A DNA stretch of 64,000 nt from Scalesia atractyloides (taxonomy: Eukaryota; Streptophyta; Magnoliopsida; Asterales; Asteraceae). Position 1 is the stretch's first letter. Each line of letters starts with the position of its first letter. This document shows, piece after piece, positions 43,826-54,185 of this stretch. The position numbers and the translations under genes were made by a program. The stretch lies in contig CAMTDV010000007.1 of assembly GCA_947069175.1 (NCBI GenBank), forward strand, positions 50,797,681 through 50,861,680. The letters are read 5' to 3'. The notes under the pieces are model-generated. The model did not search any database, was not told where the DNA came from, and saw only the letters and a list, made by a program, of their open reading frames with translations.

Positions 43826-45174
43826 ATGGGTACTCGAAATGATCTATGCGCTAGTTATTCTCGCCTTACTCAAGAAGAGGTTGAGGCGTTTTGTACAAAA
43901 TGGGGTATTGATCTGAAGTTTAATCAGTTGCTCCGGGTTTGGACAAATCCATAGGTCAATGTCCTTCCGGTTCCATTGCATTGTATTGTCGTCATTTAGA
44001 GTTTTTCAATCTTTGTTATCCCTTTTTCTATTTCTGTGCTCAATGTTTTAAATATTACCATGTTTCCTTTGGACAATTGCATCCCAAGGTCTCACTAGGG
44101 TTTTACACTTTGAAATTGTGTGTCGGGCTTTAGGGTTTGATCCGTCTTTGTTATCCTTTCGTCGTTTTTTCCGTTTCGCTAAGAGTGGCGACTAGTTTAC
44201 TTTCAAGACATCTCATTGACACATGTTTGATTCTGTCTATGGTGACTACCCTCGTTACTTGGAAAGACCGGTTTTTTCGGGTTTCTAAGTCGATTGTTCC
44301 GTTCAAAATGGTTTGGGGGCATCCGGATGCAGCCCTTAATGAGTTGGAACCTGCTGAATCCGAGTTGAATAGTTGTTTTTTAAAGTCTATCAAGGCGTGT
44401 CCTTCAAGGCTTCGTCCCTTTCCTAAACATTTGTTGGTGTTACTGGGTATTAGCAAGTTATGGGATAAACTACATCGAGATTCTGTACTCATGAGGGATG
44501 GTCAGGGTATGCATTTATTATTTTGTGCATATGTTTGTTGTTTTCTTGTATTGATACTTAGGACTTTCTCTGTTTTGCCTGGCAGTTATGTCTGCATTGG
44601 ATTTCATTAAGAGTGACGACACATCTGATGTTGTTTTTACTGATGCTAAGGCTACAGAGGGTGATGATTTTGTTGTTCATGGTGTTGAGCATAGGTTTGA
44701 GGGTTCAATTTATGTGAATATTCCCAATGTTAAGGGGTTTACCAAGGTTGTTGCTACGAAAGTTTCTACTCGTCTTTCGAGTCGTCACTTGATAAAGGGT
44801 GTTGAATAACCATCTAGTTCTGAACCTGTGGAGTTGAGCGACGATATAGAGGTTTCAGGTGATTTGGAAGCTGTGATTGAAGGTAAGAAGAAGGAGTTTC
44901 CATTGATTGTTGGTAAAGACAGTAAAGCGATAGGGAAGAAGGTTGTGGGGTTAAAGGGTTTGCGAAAGGCTGTTGAAGGTTCTGGTGATGCCTGCTCTGG
45001 GAGATTTATGTGTCGGGTTGGAAGGTTATGGTTGATGACAGCTTTGCATCATCATCCGTTTGTAAGGATGTACTGACTCACTTTGCTCCCCCTGGTGTCC
45101 GAGACTCCTGTTCGTTGATGGAGGATGATTGGATGATATGAAAGATGATGTTGGCTGCTTGCAACCTTTCAGCC
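43826..45174 (+). pseudogene. Gag-like gene, gypsy-type transposase domain, split
   Basis: ATG at 43826 opens MGTRNDLCASYSRLTQEEV. The frame goes on with FCTKWGID and, after a frameshift near 43940, IGQCPSGSIALYCRHLEF and VSFGQLHPK. A stop falls near 44131. Later come WKDRFFRVSKSIVPFKMVW and CPSRLRPFPKHLLVLLGISKLW. From memory this is the Asteraceae retroelement protein annotated as putative gypsy-type transposase (PF04195-like), probably gag-like. A GT-AG intron fits at 44507-44585; splicing restores Q-V-M-S-A-L-D-F. The second exon continues with SDDTSDVVF and an acidic ELSDDIEV part. The gene is cut at 45175 by the C2 LTR, and its end must lie beyond 64000. Confidence 0.72.
44507..44585 (+). 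other. Predicted intron of the gag-like gene
   Basis: 79 bp, GTATGC at the 5' end and a T-rich run ending in TTTGCCTGGCAG at the 3' end. Removing it joins CAG-G to TT-ATG-TCT and keeps the reading frame (Q-V-M-S). Read unspliced, the frame runs into CAYVCCFLVL-type residues that do not fit the family. Confidence 0.65.
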
Positions 45175-45945
45175 TGTAGGTCCACTTGGAGGATCAAGAT
45201 AACCTACTTCCTTGTTTATCTAACACACATACGAGTGCGGAATCCACGTAAGTATGCAAACCAAAGCAAAGTAATAAACAAAAGATAACCAAAAATTCAC
45301 CGTCTTGATTAAATGAAGAGAGCTAGTACAAACACATACAAACAATGTTCATACAGACCCAGGATATTCTCTCTGTGCTCTCTCTCTCTTGTGCCTTAGT
45401 GTCTTTAGTGTCTTATCTGAACTGTGAAGTGCATGTCTGTATTTATAGTACCAACACCCAGCAACATACGAAGAATGTCACTTGCCGTACGAAGTACTAC
45501 AAACCATGAAGAACACTCAGAAGTGGTTGCTCATACGAACAACTTATCACTCGTACGGATGAGTAAATCACTCGTACTAACAAACAAAGTTCTTGTTCAC
45601 AGAGTCACTTGTACAATCATGTAACTGACTCCTACGAACAAGTAGTGGCTCGTACGAGCAAGCAACTTGCTCGTACGAAGCTCCTTTCACTCGCACGAAT
45701 AAGTGTTCTTCGGAGAACGTGCTAACAGACATGCCGTACAGACAACAAGATCAAAAACACAAGACTTAACTGTATGCACACATGCAACTGTTTTACAACA
45801 CAGTCAAACTAAACGTCGTACTAAATCAAGATAGGAGGATATCTTGATTTGGTCGACATGACCAAACTATACAGACACAATAAACAAAGACCGTACAATT
45901 ACTGACGAACTAAGAACAAGGGACAGACACAAAAGTGTATCAACA
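45175..45945 (-). repeat. C2 3' LTR
   Basis: 771 bp; the complement starts TGTTGATACACTTTTGTGTC and ends GGACCTACA. It resembles families A and B at the start, but is longer. TATA box on the complement of 45437-45450 (ACTATAAATACAG). A purine tract (complement of 45946-45956, AAGGGGAGTT) precedes it. The base before the LTR on the left (45174) is inside the gag-like gene, so it inserted there. Confidence 0.82.
45437..45703 (-). promoter_or_regulatory. C2 LTR promoter with CGTACG dyads
   Basis: The TATA box (45437-45450) is preceded in element order by about ten copies of CGTACG-type words between 45465 and 45703, including GCTCGTACGAGC (about 45645-45656) and GCTCGTACGAAG (45669-45680). Spacing is looser than in family A. 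The layout of dyad cluster then TATA is the same as in families A and B. Confidence 0.6.
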
Positions 45946-46069
45946 AACTCCCCTTGGCTGTTGCTTGGTCTTCGGTCTTCATTCTTAACGGCCTGCTGCA
46001 TTCACATCCACTGAAAACCTTCAACCATCGTTGCCTGAGGATCAAGGTCTTCAACATTCTTCACAAACA

Positions 46070-47952
46070 TCAAACCTTTCCTGTTTCCTTTTGAGTACCA
46101 CCAGAAGCAACTGGATCGGCCACGATCTACTGTGCACTAGGCTCTACTACTGGAGTTGCAGCCGAAACTTTTTGTTTCGCGAATGAAGCTGAAGCATTAG
46201 GATTACTAGAGTCTTCACTATCTTGATCATGTTTACGTTGGATCTCCTGTGCTTTGCATCTTTCATTCCACAGAATGTTCACCCGCTTTCTGCTCATTTC
46301 AAATACGTCTTTAATAATATTAAAGCCTTAAACCAGTGTAGTATTACGAGAATGATACCATTCTCTCATGTCGTCATGTTTAGCAGTTAATGTTTCGGCA
46401 GATCGTTGTACAGCTGCACTACGTTCTTTCAGCCTATTCCTTTCAATCACACAAGCGTTATTAGCCCCTCGCATTTGTTGTAGCTGAGTAGCCCTTTCAG
46501 CATCCACAGCCCTCAATTGCTCATTCTCCTTTCTTAACTGTGCAATATCGATAGCCTGCTTTCCAACAATTTCCTTCAAAGCTTGTAGCTGAGAGAACAG
46601 AAAATCCACTTTCTGAGTTGCCACAGCTTGCAGCTGAGAGAACAGAAAATCCACTTTCTCATCCTGTTCCATTTTAGAGACAAAAACGACTACTTCATTT
46701 TGTACTTTGTTGATGAATTGCGGACTGGGATTTTTGAGCTGAAGAAGAGGTAGGTTGTGATTGAACTGGAGTAGTCACAACTGAAGGTGTTTCAGTTGCT
46801 ACGGTAGCTGCAGTTTGTAGTTCAGAGGTTGTAGTGGGTTATGATATTAGAGTTTCAGCCTCCTCCGATGTGAAGGCAGACTGAGCTTCTGCAATTGGTT
46901 TAAGCATCGGATGAAACATAATTAGCATCTAGATCTTGTTGAATTCTTCTAATCTGCCTAACCTACGCTTATCAACATAGCGTTCATACCCAGGTTCAAG
47001 CGAATTGTCATCAGAATCTGATTCCTTATCAGGTTATCTACCCTTATCACCACCAGTAGTGCCTACACCACTCATACCACCATTACCATCAACATCATCT
47101 TTCCCTTTTGACGACCAAACTTATCTTTGATCATCTTCTTTAAAGTTAGTTCTTCATTATCTGACTGACTATCATCATGGCACCACTTATTGTTTTCTAG
47201 TGCAACATATACTTACGAGGAGGTGTGCTTTCCTTGTAACGTTTTGCTGGTACACCTCTAAAAATCTTCAACGAATGTTCCATCATAACATCAACTTTTA
47301 GAACATCGTCATCGTTCTTTGGAAGATTCGGATGTTGTATATTCAAGATCATCTGGAGAAAACGAGGATACATCCAAAACTTGTTTCCACCAAATCCGGT
47401 TCTTTTCAAGTTTTCCTTCATGTTTGCAAAAATGTACTTTGAAACACTAAACAGTTTGTTCAATGTCAAAGCTACCATCATTCCAACCAAATCGTTATTC
47501 GCCATGTTATAACCACCTCGTCTATTGCTTAAGTACTGAATTAAAACATGTAGAAAGAACTTGTATTGGAGCGGCAACCATGCTTTGTTTAGTTGTCCGA
47601 CAAGAAAATCTCCGACACATCTCATTCGAATCAAACATCCACGTTGATACTTTAACAGAAATGAGTATGGAGCTTCAGGATCATCACCAAGTTGTAATGC
47701 TGAGTTTATAATTTCGACGAAAATATCTACGTCTAAGCCATTTACTTTTCCGTGGATAATTTCCTGTCCATTTACTTCAACAACTTTAGCTGAATCCCAA
47801 AATTCCTTGATCAATGTCTTGTATACTTTAGTTTTATGTGTGATTGCATAATGTATCCTTGAGTCGCGCAAAAACTTCATTATACCATTGTACTCAGCAA
47901 ATTTATCTTCCGGATCTAAATAGGCAACCATCTTGTGTCTCGGTTCTGACAT
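46070..47952 (-). pseudogene. C2 extra ORF after pol
   Basis: About 628 codons if breaks are ignored. The N-terminal part (47197-47952) opens MSEPRHKMVAYLDPEDKFAEY and contains FLRDSRIHYAITHKTKVY and EFWDSAKVVEVNG. From memory this matches the extra frame of Asteraceae copia elements, often labelled as a longin-like or xylulose kinase-like protein without proof. An acidic linker follows, then a coiled coil (46328-46672), then a basic end with SRKRVNILWNERCKAQE. The 46585-46665 part has a 45-bp in-frame duplication (KVDFLFSQLQA twice). Breaks lie near 47190 and 46322, and a stop is in the C-terminal part. An ATG at about 47993 is out of frame, so I used the ATG at 47952. Function unknown. Confidence 0.7.
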
Positions 47953-48084
47953 AATTTCCACTTTAGACTTGTCAGTTCTTCTGTTCCTTTTCTGCCATCC
48001 TTAAAGATATCACAAACAACTTACTAAGAGTGAAAGGATGAAGTGAGCAAGGTGAAAGTAAAGTTGTACTGAAGAACTACATCA

Positions 48085-48296
48085 CCCTTTATACCACATT
48101 CTTATACTTGCACAAAGAACACTAGTTCACACGAAGAACTGCCAGCCGTATGAAGACGGTCTTATACAAAGAACCAGAGGCTCATTCGTACAATGCATAA
48201 ACACTCATACGAGTGATTATTGACCCATTCATACGAAGAGTTGTCATTCGCATGAGGAACCTCTGATTCGTACGAGCAACAACTTATTCGTACAAT
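48085..48296 (-). promoter_or_regulatory. Candidate internal promoter of the C2 extra ORF
   Basis: On the minus strand, GGTATAAAGGG (48085-48095) lies about 135 bp upstream of the extra frame. Upstream of it again are about eight CGTACG-type words at 48126-48295 (for example TTCATACGAA 48228-48237 and ATTCGTACGA 48267-48276), mostly 19-23 bp apart. This repeats the LTR promoter layout inside the element and would give the extra frame its own transcript. The function is inferred from layout alone. Confidence 0.5.
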
Positions 48297-48319
48297 TCCA
48301 GGTTCTTCGAAACTGGAAC

Positions 48320-49684
48320 ATCAGTTCTTCGTGGACCTTAGGTTTTTCATAGACCTATTTAGATCTTTGCACATATCCACACAGATCACAAATTAGGAAA
48401 TGTGCACATTAAACAGATTTTGTTCTTTGTAATGAGTTTATCCCGTTGTAAGAAAGTACTTTATGAAGTTATGATAGCAAGACAAATGATTTTTAGGGCG
48501 TATCTTGGTGGAAAACAATTAAGCTTCAACTTTGGCTAAATCAAAAACTAATTTAATTTAAAACAGAGTAAACTAAAATAACTACTACCAGATAAGAACA
48601 AACCATATATGAACTAGCAATCTTTTTCGGAGTTTCAAGGTAAGAGAATCATACCAGCTTTTAATCTTGCCGAAAACGAGTTTTTTTTAAAACATTAAAT
48701 TAAATAAATAAGTATTCTACTACAATTATCGGTATTGTTGTCCACATAAGCTCAGCTTATCAGATGTAATCATTATTAGGAGATATGATTAATGTATGAA
48801 TTATACTTACTAGCCGGTGTTCAACTACTTCACGACACATTCCCGTATCAAGACATGCACGAGAGAAAATCTTACCGGTGGGTATACTGCTTATCATCTG
48901 TTTGACGTATATGATGTGAGATACTCACTTATTTTTCATGAAAACAAGCCCTATGTGATTAAATCACTTGTTGATGAGGAACTTGGTTTTCAGATGCATG
49001 CAGGACAGAGGAATAAGTCCGTGAACAGGTTAGTACCATCGTACCGACAAAGAGACGAACTTAGCTCCTGCATAGAGCTGTGATATATTAACACTTATTG
49101 TTGGGTGACTATGATATTTTTACCACTTATTGATGGTCGATGCAGTATTTACACGTATGTATGGTATCATGGAAGTTCTAGACTTGCGTCCCCATTATTT
49201 TTCGGTAAAAGATTCAACCATGATACCCAGATGATAAGCAAGCATAAAGATCGCATATATCAGATCCTCGGCATACTATCAAACGAAATTTCGGTATCAA
49301 GACCATATGCCGATGAATGGTTCCCACCTGGCTTTCAGTCCATTATGTTTATATCAACCTGCACATTTTAATCTGATTGTGAGCCTACCGATACATCATT
49401 AGTAAAGCTACCTGTGTATCATCATCTTCTCTTATCTTTCCAAAAAACTCATTTTTGATTTTTTTTGGTTTTTTTTTTCCAAATTTCTCCCCCTTAAATG
49501 TAGAAGGTAAATAAATAAAGACATAGCTAAATAAAAGACATATTTTTGTATTTTTGTATTTTCTCATGTTTTTGTATTTTCTTGAAATTTTCTCCCCCTA
49601 AAATATAAAAAATAAAAAATGGAAAATCTTTTTGTATTTTTAGATTTGATAAAATATTTATGAAAACGATTAGCGAAGGATGAT
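48320..49684 (-). other. C2 spacer between pol and extra ORF
   Basis: Non-coding, about 1.35 kb. Two purine tracts on the minus strand, TTTAAGGGGGAG (complement of about 49484-49495) and TTTTAGGGGGAG (about 49590-49601), follow the pol stop. The part near 48815-48915 (TTCCCGTATCAAGACATGCACG) resembles the X spacer at about 50205-50275. Small plus frames at 48817-49371 show no domain. Confidence 0.55.
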
Positions 49685-50022
49685 TTACTTGGGTTTCACC
49701 TTGATGCCATTGACCAAAAGAAGATAATCGAAACGTGATTTATCAAAAGCTTTTGTAAACAAGTCGGCACGTTGGTGATCAGTGTGGATTTTAACAACAT
49801 TGATAAGTTTCTTTTCATAAAAATCTCGTATGAAATGATACTTAATCTCAATGTGTTTGGTTTTGGAGTGCTGTACAGGATTACGAGTGATTTGTAAAGC
49901 AACTTCATTATCAACATAAATAGGAGTAGTTAGAAATTCAAAACCGTAATCACGCATTTGCTGTTGGATCCATAAAACTTGAGAGCAGCAACTAGAAGCC
50001 AAAATATACTCAGCCTCACATA
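49685..50022 (-). pseudogene. C2 RNase H, C-terminal part
   Basis: A clean 113-codon frame starting CEAEYILASSCCSQVLW and going on to YVDNEVALQITRNP, HSKTKHIEIKYHFIRD and ADLFTKAFDKSRF, all standard copia RNase H motifs, ending at a stop. Upstream of CEAE the sequence no longer reads as RNase H. The missing first part is probably the frame ending STCEAE at 58410, on the other side of X. Confidence 0.82.
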
Positions 50023-50900
50023 TCATATCAGCAACATCAAACTGTTTTCACACTATTTGATAATTCTATATGCAATATTCATGAAAAACAGTTCAAGACG
50101 ATTACTAGTATTGTTTATCCACTTAAACAAAATACGTGAACATTTCAAGTATCATTACCTAGTGATATGTTAAGATAATTTATACTAATATACTAGTGTG
50201 TCCCACTTCAGGACATACCCCCACGATCAAGGTATGCACAAAAATTCCTCGTAGTAGGTGAGTATACCGAAATTTATCCTTTTGAATTACAACGTTAGAG
50301 AATTGGTAATCAGGTCAGTACTTCCGTACAACAAAGTGACCAATATCCAACGAGGGTTAGGGCAAATACCAAATTTTGGTATGAATAATGCTATTTGCAT
50401 ATTTGAATGACTCTTTAGGAGAGCTTCTTCAATTATGGGATTTGGCATTTTAGCTCTTTTAGGATATCCTGGTTGTGCCTAGGTCATCATATATCTAGAT
50501 GGAGCAGAAGGAAAACCTTGATACCCCAGATGAAATAACGATATAAAGACCTAAAACCTCAGATTTTGGCAATCTGTCAACACAAGATTTAAGGTTATAA
50601 GACCATACGCCACTGATATGTTACCCACTCATACACAGTCATTATTTTTGTATCACAAAGGTAAGTTGATTGTTTCATGCTTTTTGCCTACTTGTACATC
50701 ATATGATGAAGCTGCTATCACACTTAAGCAATTTAGTTTTAAATATAAGTGTGACATTATAACTTGCTGATGTACTATCATTTCTTCTCTTCCACACAGT
50801 GAAAAGTCATTTTTGATTTTCTTTATGTTTTATATTTTTGAAAAGCAGTAATTATTTACAAATTATTTTTTTGGAAAAATGGTTATTCAGGATTCCTCAG
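50023..50900 (-). other. X spacer after pol
   Basis: Non-coding, AT-rich. It resembles the C2 spacer (48.8 kb) in patches such as the GGTATGCAC and GAGTATACCG words. It ends on the left without an LTR, so the 3' part of X is missing. Confidence 0.5.
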
Positions 50901-50904
50901 CCCG

Positions 50905-52400
50905 TTGAGTTCGACTAAATGTTAAAAGCGAGCCCTGTCAAAAGATTTTGTGAAAAGATCTGTCTAGTTATCAAGTGTGTCGACTCGATACAGTTCAATT
51001 AATTTCTTTTCAGCACAATCCCATATAAAATGATGATAAATATCAATATTTTTGTACGACTGTGTTTTACGGGATTGTTGGTGATTGAAATAGTGGCATT
51101 ATTGTCTATAGGAGTACGAGTGCAATTCAAACCGTAATCGTGCATCTACTGTTGGATCCAGAGAACCTGAGAGCAATAGCTACCCGCAACAATATATTCA
51201 GCTTCACACGTTGAGGTAGACACGCAAGACTACTTTTTGCATTGCCATGACACGAGTCTCCCTCCTAAGAACTGGCAACCACCTGTGGTAGACTTTCTTG
51301 TTGATTTGCATCCTCCAAAGTCCAAATCAGTGAACGTAACAAACTTCAAATCACTAGCAGCTGGATACCATAACCCAAGTTTAGGTTTCCCCTTAAAGTA
51401 ACGAAGAATCTGCTTCACCGCTTTCATGTGGGACTCTTTTGGATTCGCTTGATATATGACACAAAGATATACTGCGAACATGATGTATGGTCTAGAAGCA
51501 GTCAAGTACATCAGAGAACCAATCATTACCCTGTATTGAGTTGGAGCAACATCCTCCATACTCTCATGATCTGGACCAAGATTGTGATTCTCATAGATAG
51601 GTGTATTTAAAGTAGCGCAATCCTCCATTTTGAAACGAGACAAAATGTCATACACATACTTTGTTTGATGTATAAACATCCCATCCTTCTTCTGTTTAAC
51701 TTGTACACCCGGAAAGTAAGATAGTTCACCCATCGCACTCATTTCAAACTTGCTCTTTATTACCTCCTCGAAATCATGACACATGTTCTCATCAGCTGAC
51801 CCAAAAATGATGTCATCTACGTATACCTGTACCAGCAGAAAGACTTCCTTCTTCCTTTTAATGAAAAGAGTACTGTCAATCTGACCTCTTTCAAAACCAT
51901 TCTTTCACAAATGTGCTAACAGTGTCTCATACCACGCCATAGGTGCCTGATGCAAGCCATACAATGCCTTATCAAGTCGATAGACTCGATCTAGATAATT
52001 TGGATCAGTAAACCCATCTGGTTATGAGACATACACCACTTCTCGTACTTTCCTGTAAAGAAACGCACTCTTCATGTCAAGTTGGTAAACTTTGAAGCCC
52101 TTGAATGAAGCAAAAGCTAGGAACAAACGAATTGCTTCCAACCTTGCTACTGGTGCAAACACCTCATTGTAATCAATCCCCTCTTGCTGATTAAACCCTT
52201 TCACTACCAATCAAGCCTTATTCCTTATCACGATCCCTCGGTCGTCTTTCTTGCACTTAAACAGCCAGTTGGTGCCTATTTCCTTCTCTCCTTCAGGCAA
52301 GTCAACTAGCTCCCAAACTTTCAACTTCTTGAACTGAGCTAGTTCCTCTTGCATAGCTTCAACCCAACAATTGACTTTTAGAGCCATATGAACATTTTTC
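50905..52400 (-). pseudogene. X RT and RNase H
   Basis: Minus-strand frames in order: CWVEAMQEELAQFKKLKVWELV (first part of RT), [32 protein letters not shown], the active site YVDDIIFGS (YVDD at 51812-51823), MSAMGELSYFPGVQVKQ, then PTQYRVMIGSLMYLTASRP and GGCQFLGGRLVSWQCKK. RNase H continues with CEAEYIVAGSYCSQVLW at about 51160-51225 after a stop, and TDLFTKSFDRARF at about 50915. Several stops and frameshifts, for instance near 51905 and 52210. Confidence 0.9.
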
Positions 52401-52778
52401 GTCTCCTCTTGGGCAATAAAGCAGCTATACAAACACTCATGAATCAACCCAGTCTTCTGAATTGAAGTAAACAAACATGAACCTTCGAGCACACCTCTTC
52501 TCGTCTGAACACCTGCAGCAGCATCACCTATGATATTTTCAACTGGAGGATCTCTGTTTACACGTGTGGTAGAAATGGTGTCAACAACTAGATTATCTCC
52601 AAGATTAGATCCAACCTCCCCCTGAATGTTAGAATTAGCAAACAGATTAGTGACATCCTCCCCTGGAATAGGTTCAGACTCACTATCGCTGGAGTCCTCT
52701 GGAGCATCACTGGAAGAAGTTTCTGGAGCATCTGTCATAGATATACTCAATCTAGGCATGAAGTCACCCTCTCCATCT

Positions 52779-53760
52779 TCACTGATCATATTTTGGATCT
52801 TGAGACTCGACTGCATTTGAAAAATCAGGAATATTAAATGATTTAAAAACACTGTCATAATCATATAATATAGGAGGACCACTCATTGATTGTTGAGGTG
52901 AATAACTAGTGATTTCCATGTTAAACACCACCTCAATTTTACAAGTTTTTAGATTAAAAACCCTTTTATTCGGTGTTATAGGCGTATAGCCTAGAAAGTA
53001 ACCCTCATCAGCTACCTGACCTAATTTTTGCTTATCTTTATTTCGCACAATGGTGCAGGGTAACCCAAATGGTTCAAAGCCTTTTAAGTTTGGTTTTCGG
53101 TTAAACAATAGTTCGTGACATGTTTTGTTAAACCGTTTAACCGTCAAAACTTTGTTCTGGACATAACAAGCTGTTTTCACAGCTTCTCCCCAGAAAAGAA
53201 CTGGAAGCTTTAAATCAGAAAGCATAGTCCTTGCAGCTTCAATCAACGTCCTATTTTTCCTGTCAACGACTCCATTCTGTTGAGGTGTATAAGGAGCAGA
53301 ATATTGATGTTCAATTCCCTTGCGAAGACAATAGAGATCCAGAATCTGATTCTTGAACTCCGTGCCATTATCACTCCTTATCCTCTTGATCCGTGCATCA
53401 TGGACATTTTCCAATTTTGTAAAAAGATCTATCAGCATCTCTGTTGTCTCATCTTTAGTACCTAAAAAGAAAACCCATGAATATCGTGAGTAATCATCTG
53501 TGACAACTAATTAATAGTACTTTCCACCTATGCTCCTTACGTTCACGGACCGAATAGATCCATATAAAGTAATTCACAAGGGGCATATATGGAATTTACT
53601 GTTTTAGACTTTTGAGGTTTCTTATGTTGTGTTCCCTTTTGACATGGAAGACATTTATCTTCCACGTGAAACCTCTGCACTGGCACCCCTTCCACTAAAC
53701 CGTTTTTAATAATATAATTCATTTTTCGGTAGTGGATGTGGGCCATGTGTCAGATGCTTT
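52779..53760 (-). pseudogene. X integrase
   Basis: The zinc-binding part reads HIHYRKMNYIIKNGLVEGVP, then CLPCQKGTQHK (53543-53746), with first catalytic Asp in YMDLFGP. A frame gap follows, then IRSDNGTEFKN with the second Asp. The third acidic position reads QQNGVVDRKNRTL (about 53262), Asp where copia integrases have Glu. The C-terminal part includes GYFLGYTP and CKIEVVFNMEI. It joins element DNA to the genome in working copies; this one has a changed triad and broken frames. Confidence 0.88.
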
Positions 53761-54185
53761 GGACAATAAACACGCCACCACAGTGGAAGAATCCTTAGCA
53801 CCCATGCCCATGACATAAGTGTCGTTTCTCCTTGGTGCTCTCATCACTATCCAATCATCCGTTATCACCAAACCAGGTTTCAACACCAAAGCTTCAGACT
53901 TAGTAAAGTGGACCGAGTGACCCTTGTTGCAGACTTGAGACACGCTCATCAGATTGTGCTTCAGCTGCTCAACTTAGTTCACTTTGTCCAGTGTGATCTT
54001 CCCGTTGGTCACTTTTCCTCGACCTATAATGTGCCATCCTTTAGCACCTGCAAAATTCACATAACCACCATCTATATTCACAAACTCGGTCAACAACCTC
54101 GCATCCCCGTCATGTGCCTGGAGCAGCCACTATCAACATACCACAAGTTGATAATCCTCCTTAGCAGCTCCTGCATAACCCAACA
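53761..54185 (-). pseudogene. X protease
   Basis: The active-site loop WYVDSGCSRHMTG lies at about 54112-54150 on the minus strand, with stops in the frame just upstream. Downstream GGYVNFAGAKGWHIIGRGKV and the second half NLMSVSQVCNKGHSVHF (53719-53949) can be read. Typical copia layout between gag and integrase. Confidence 0.82.
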
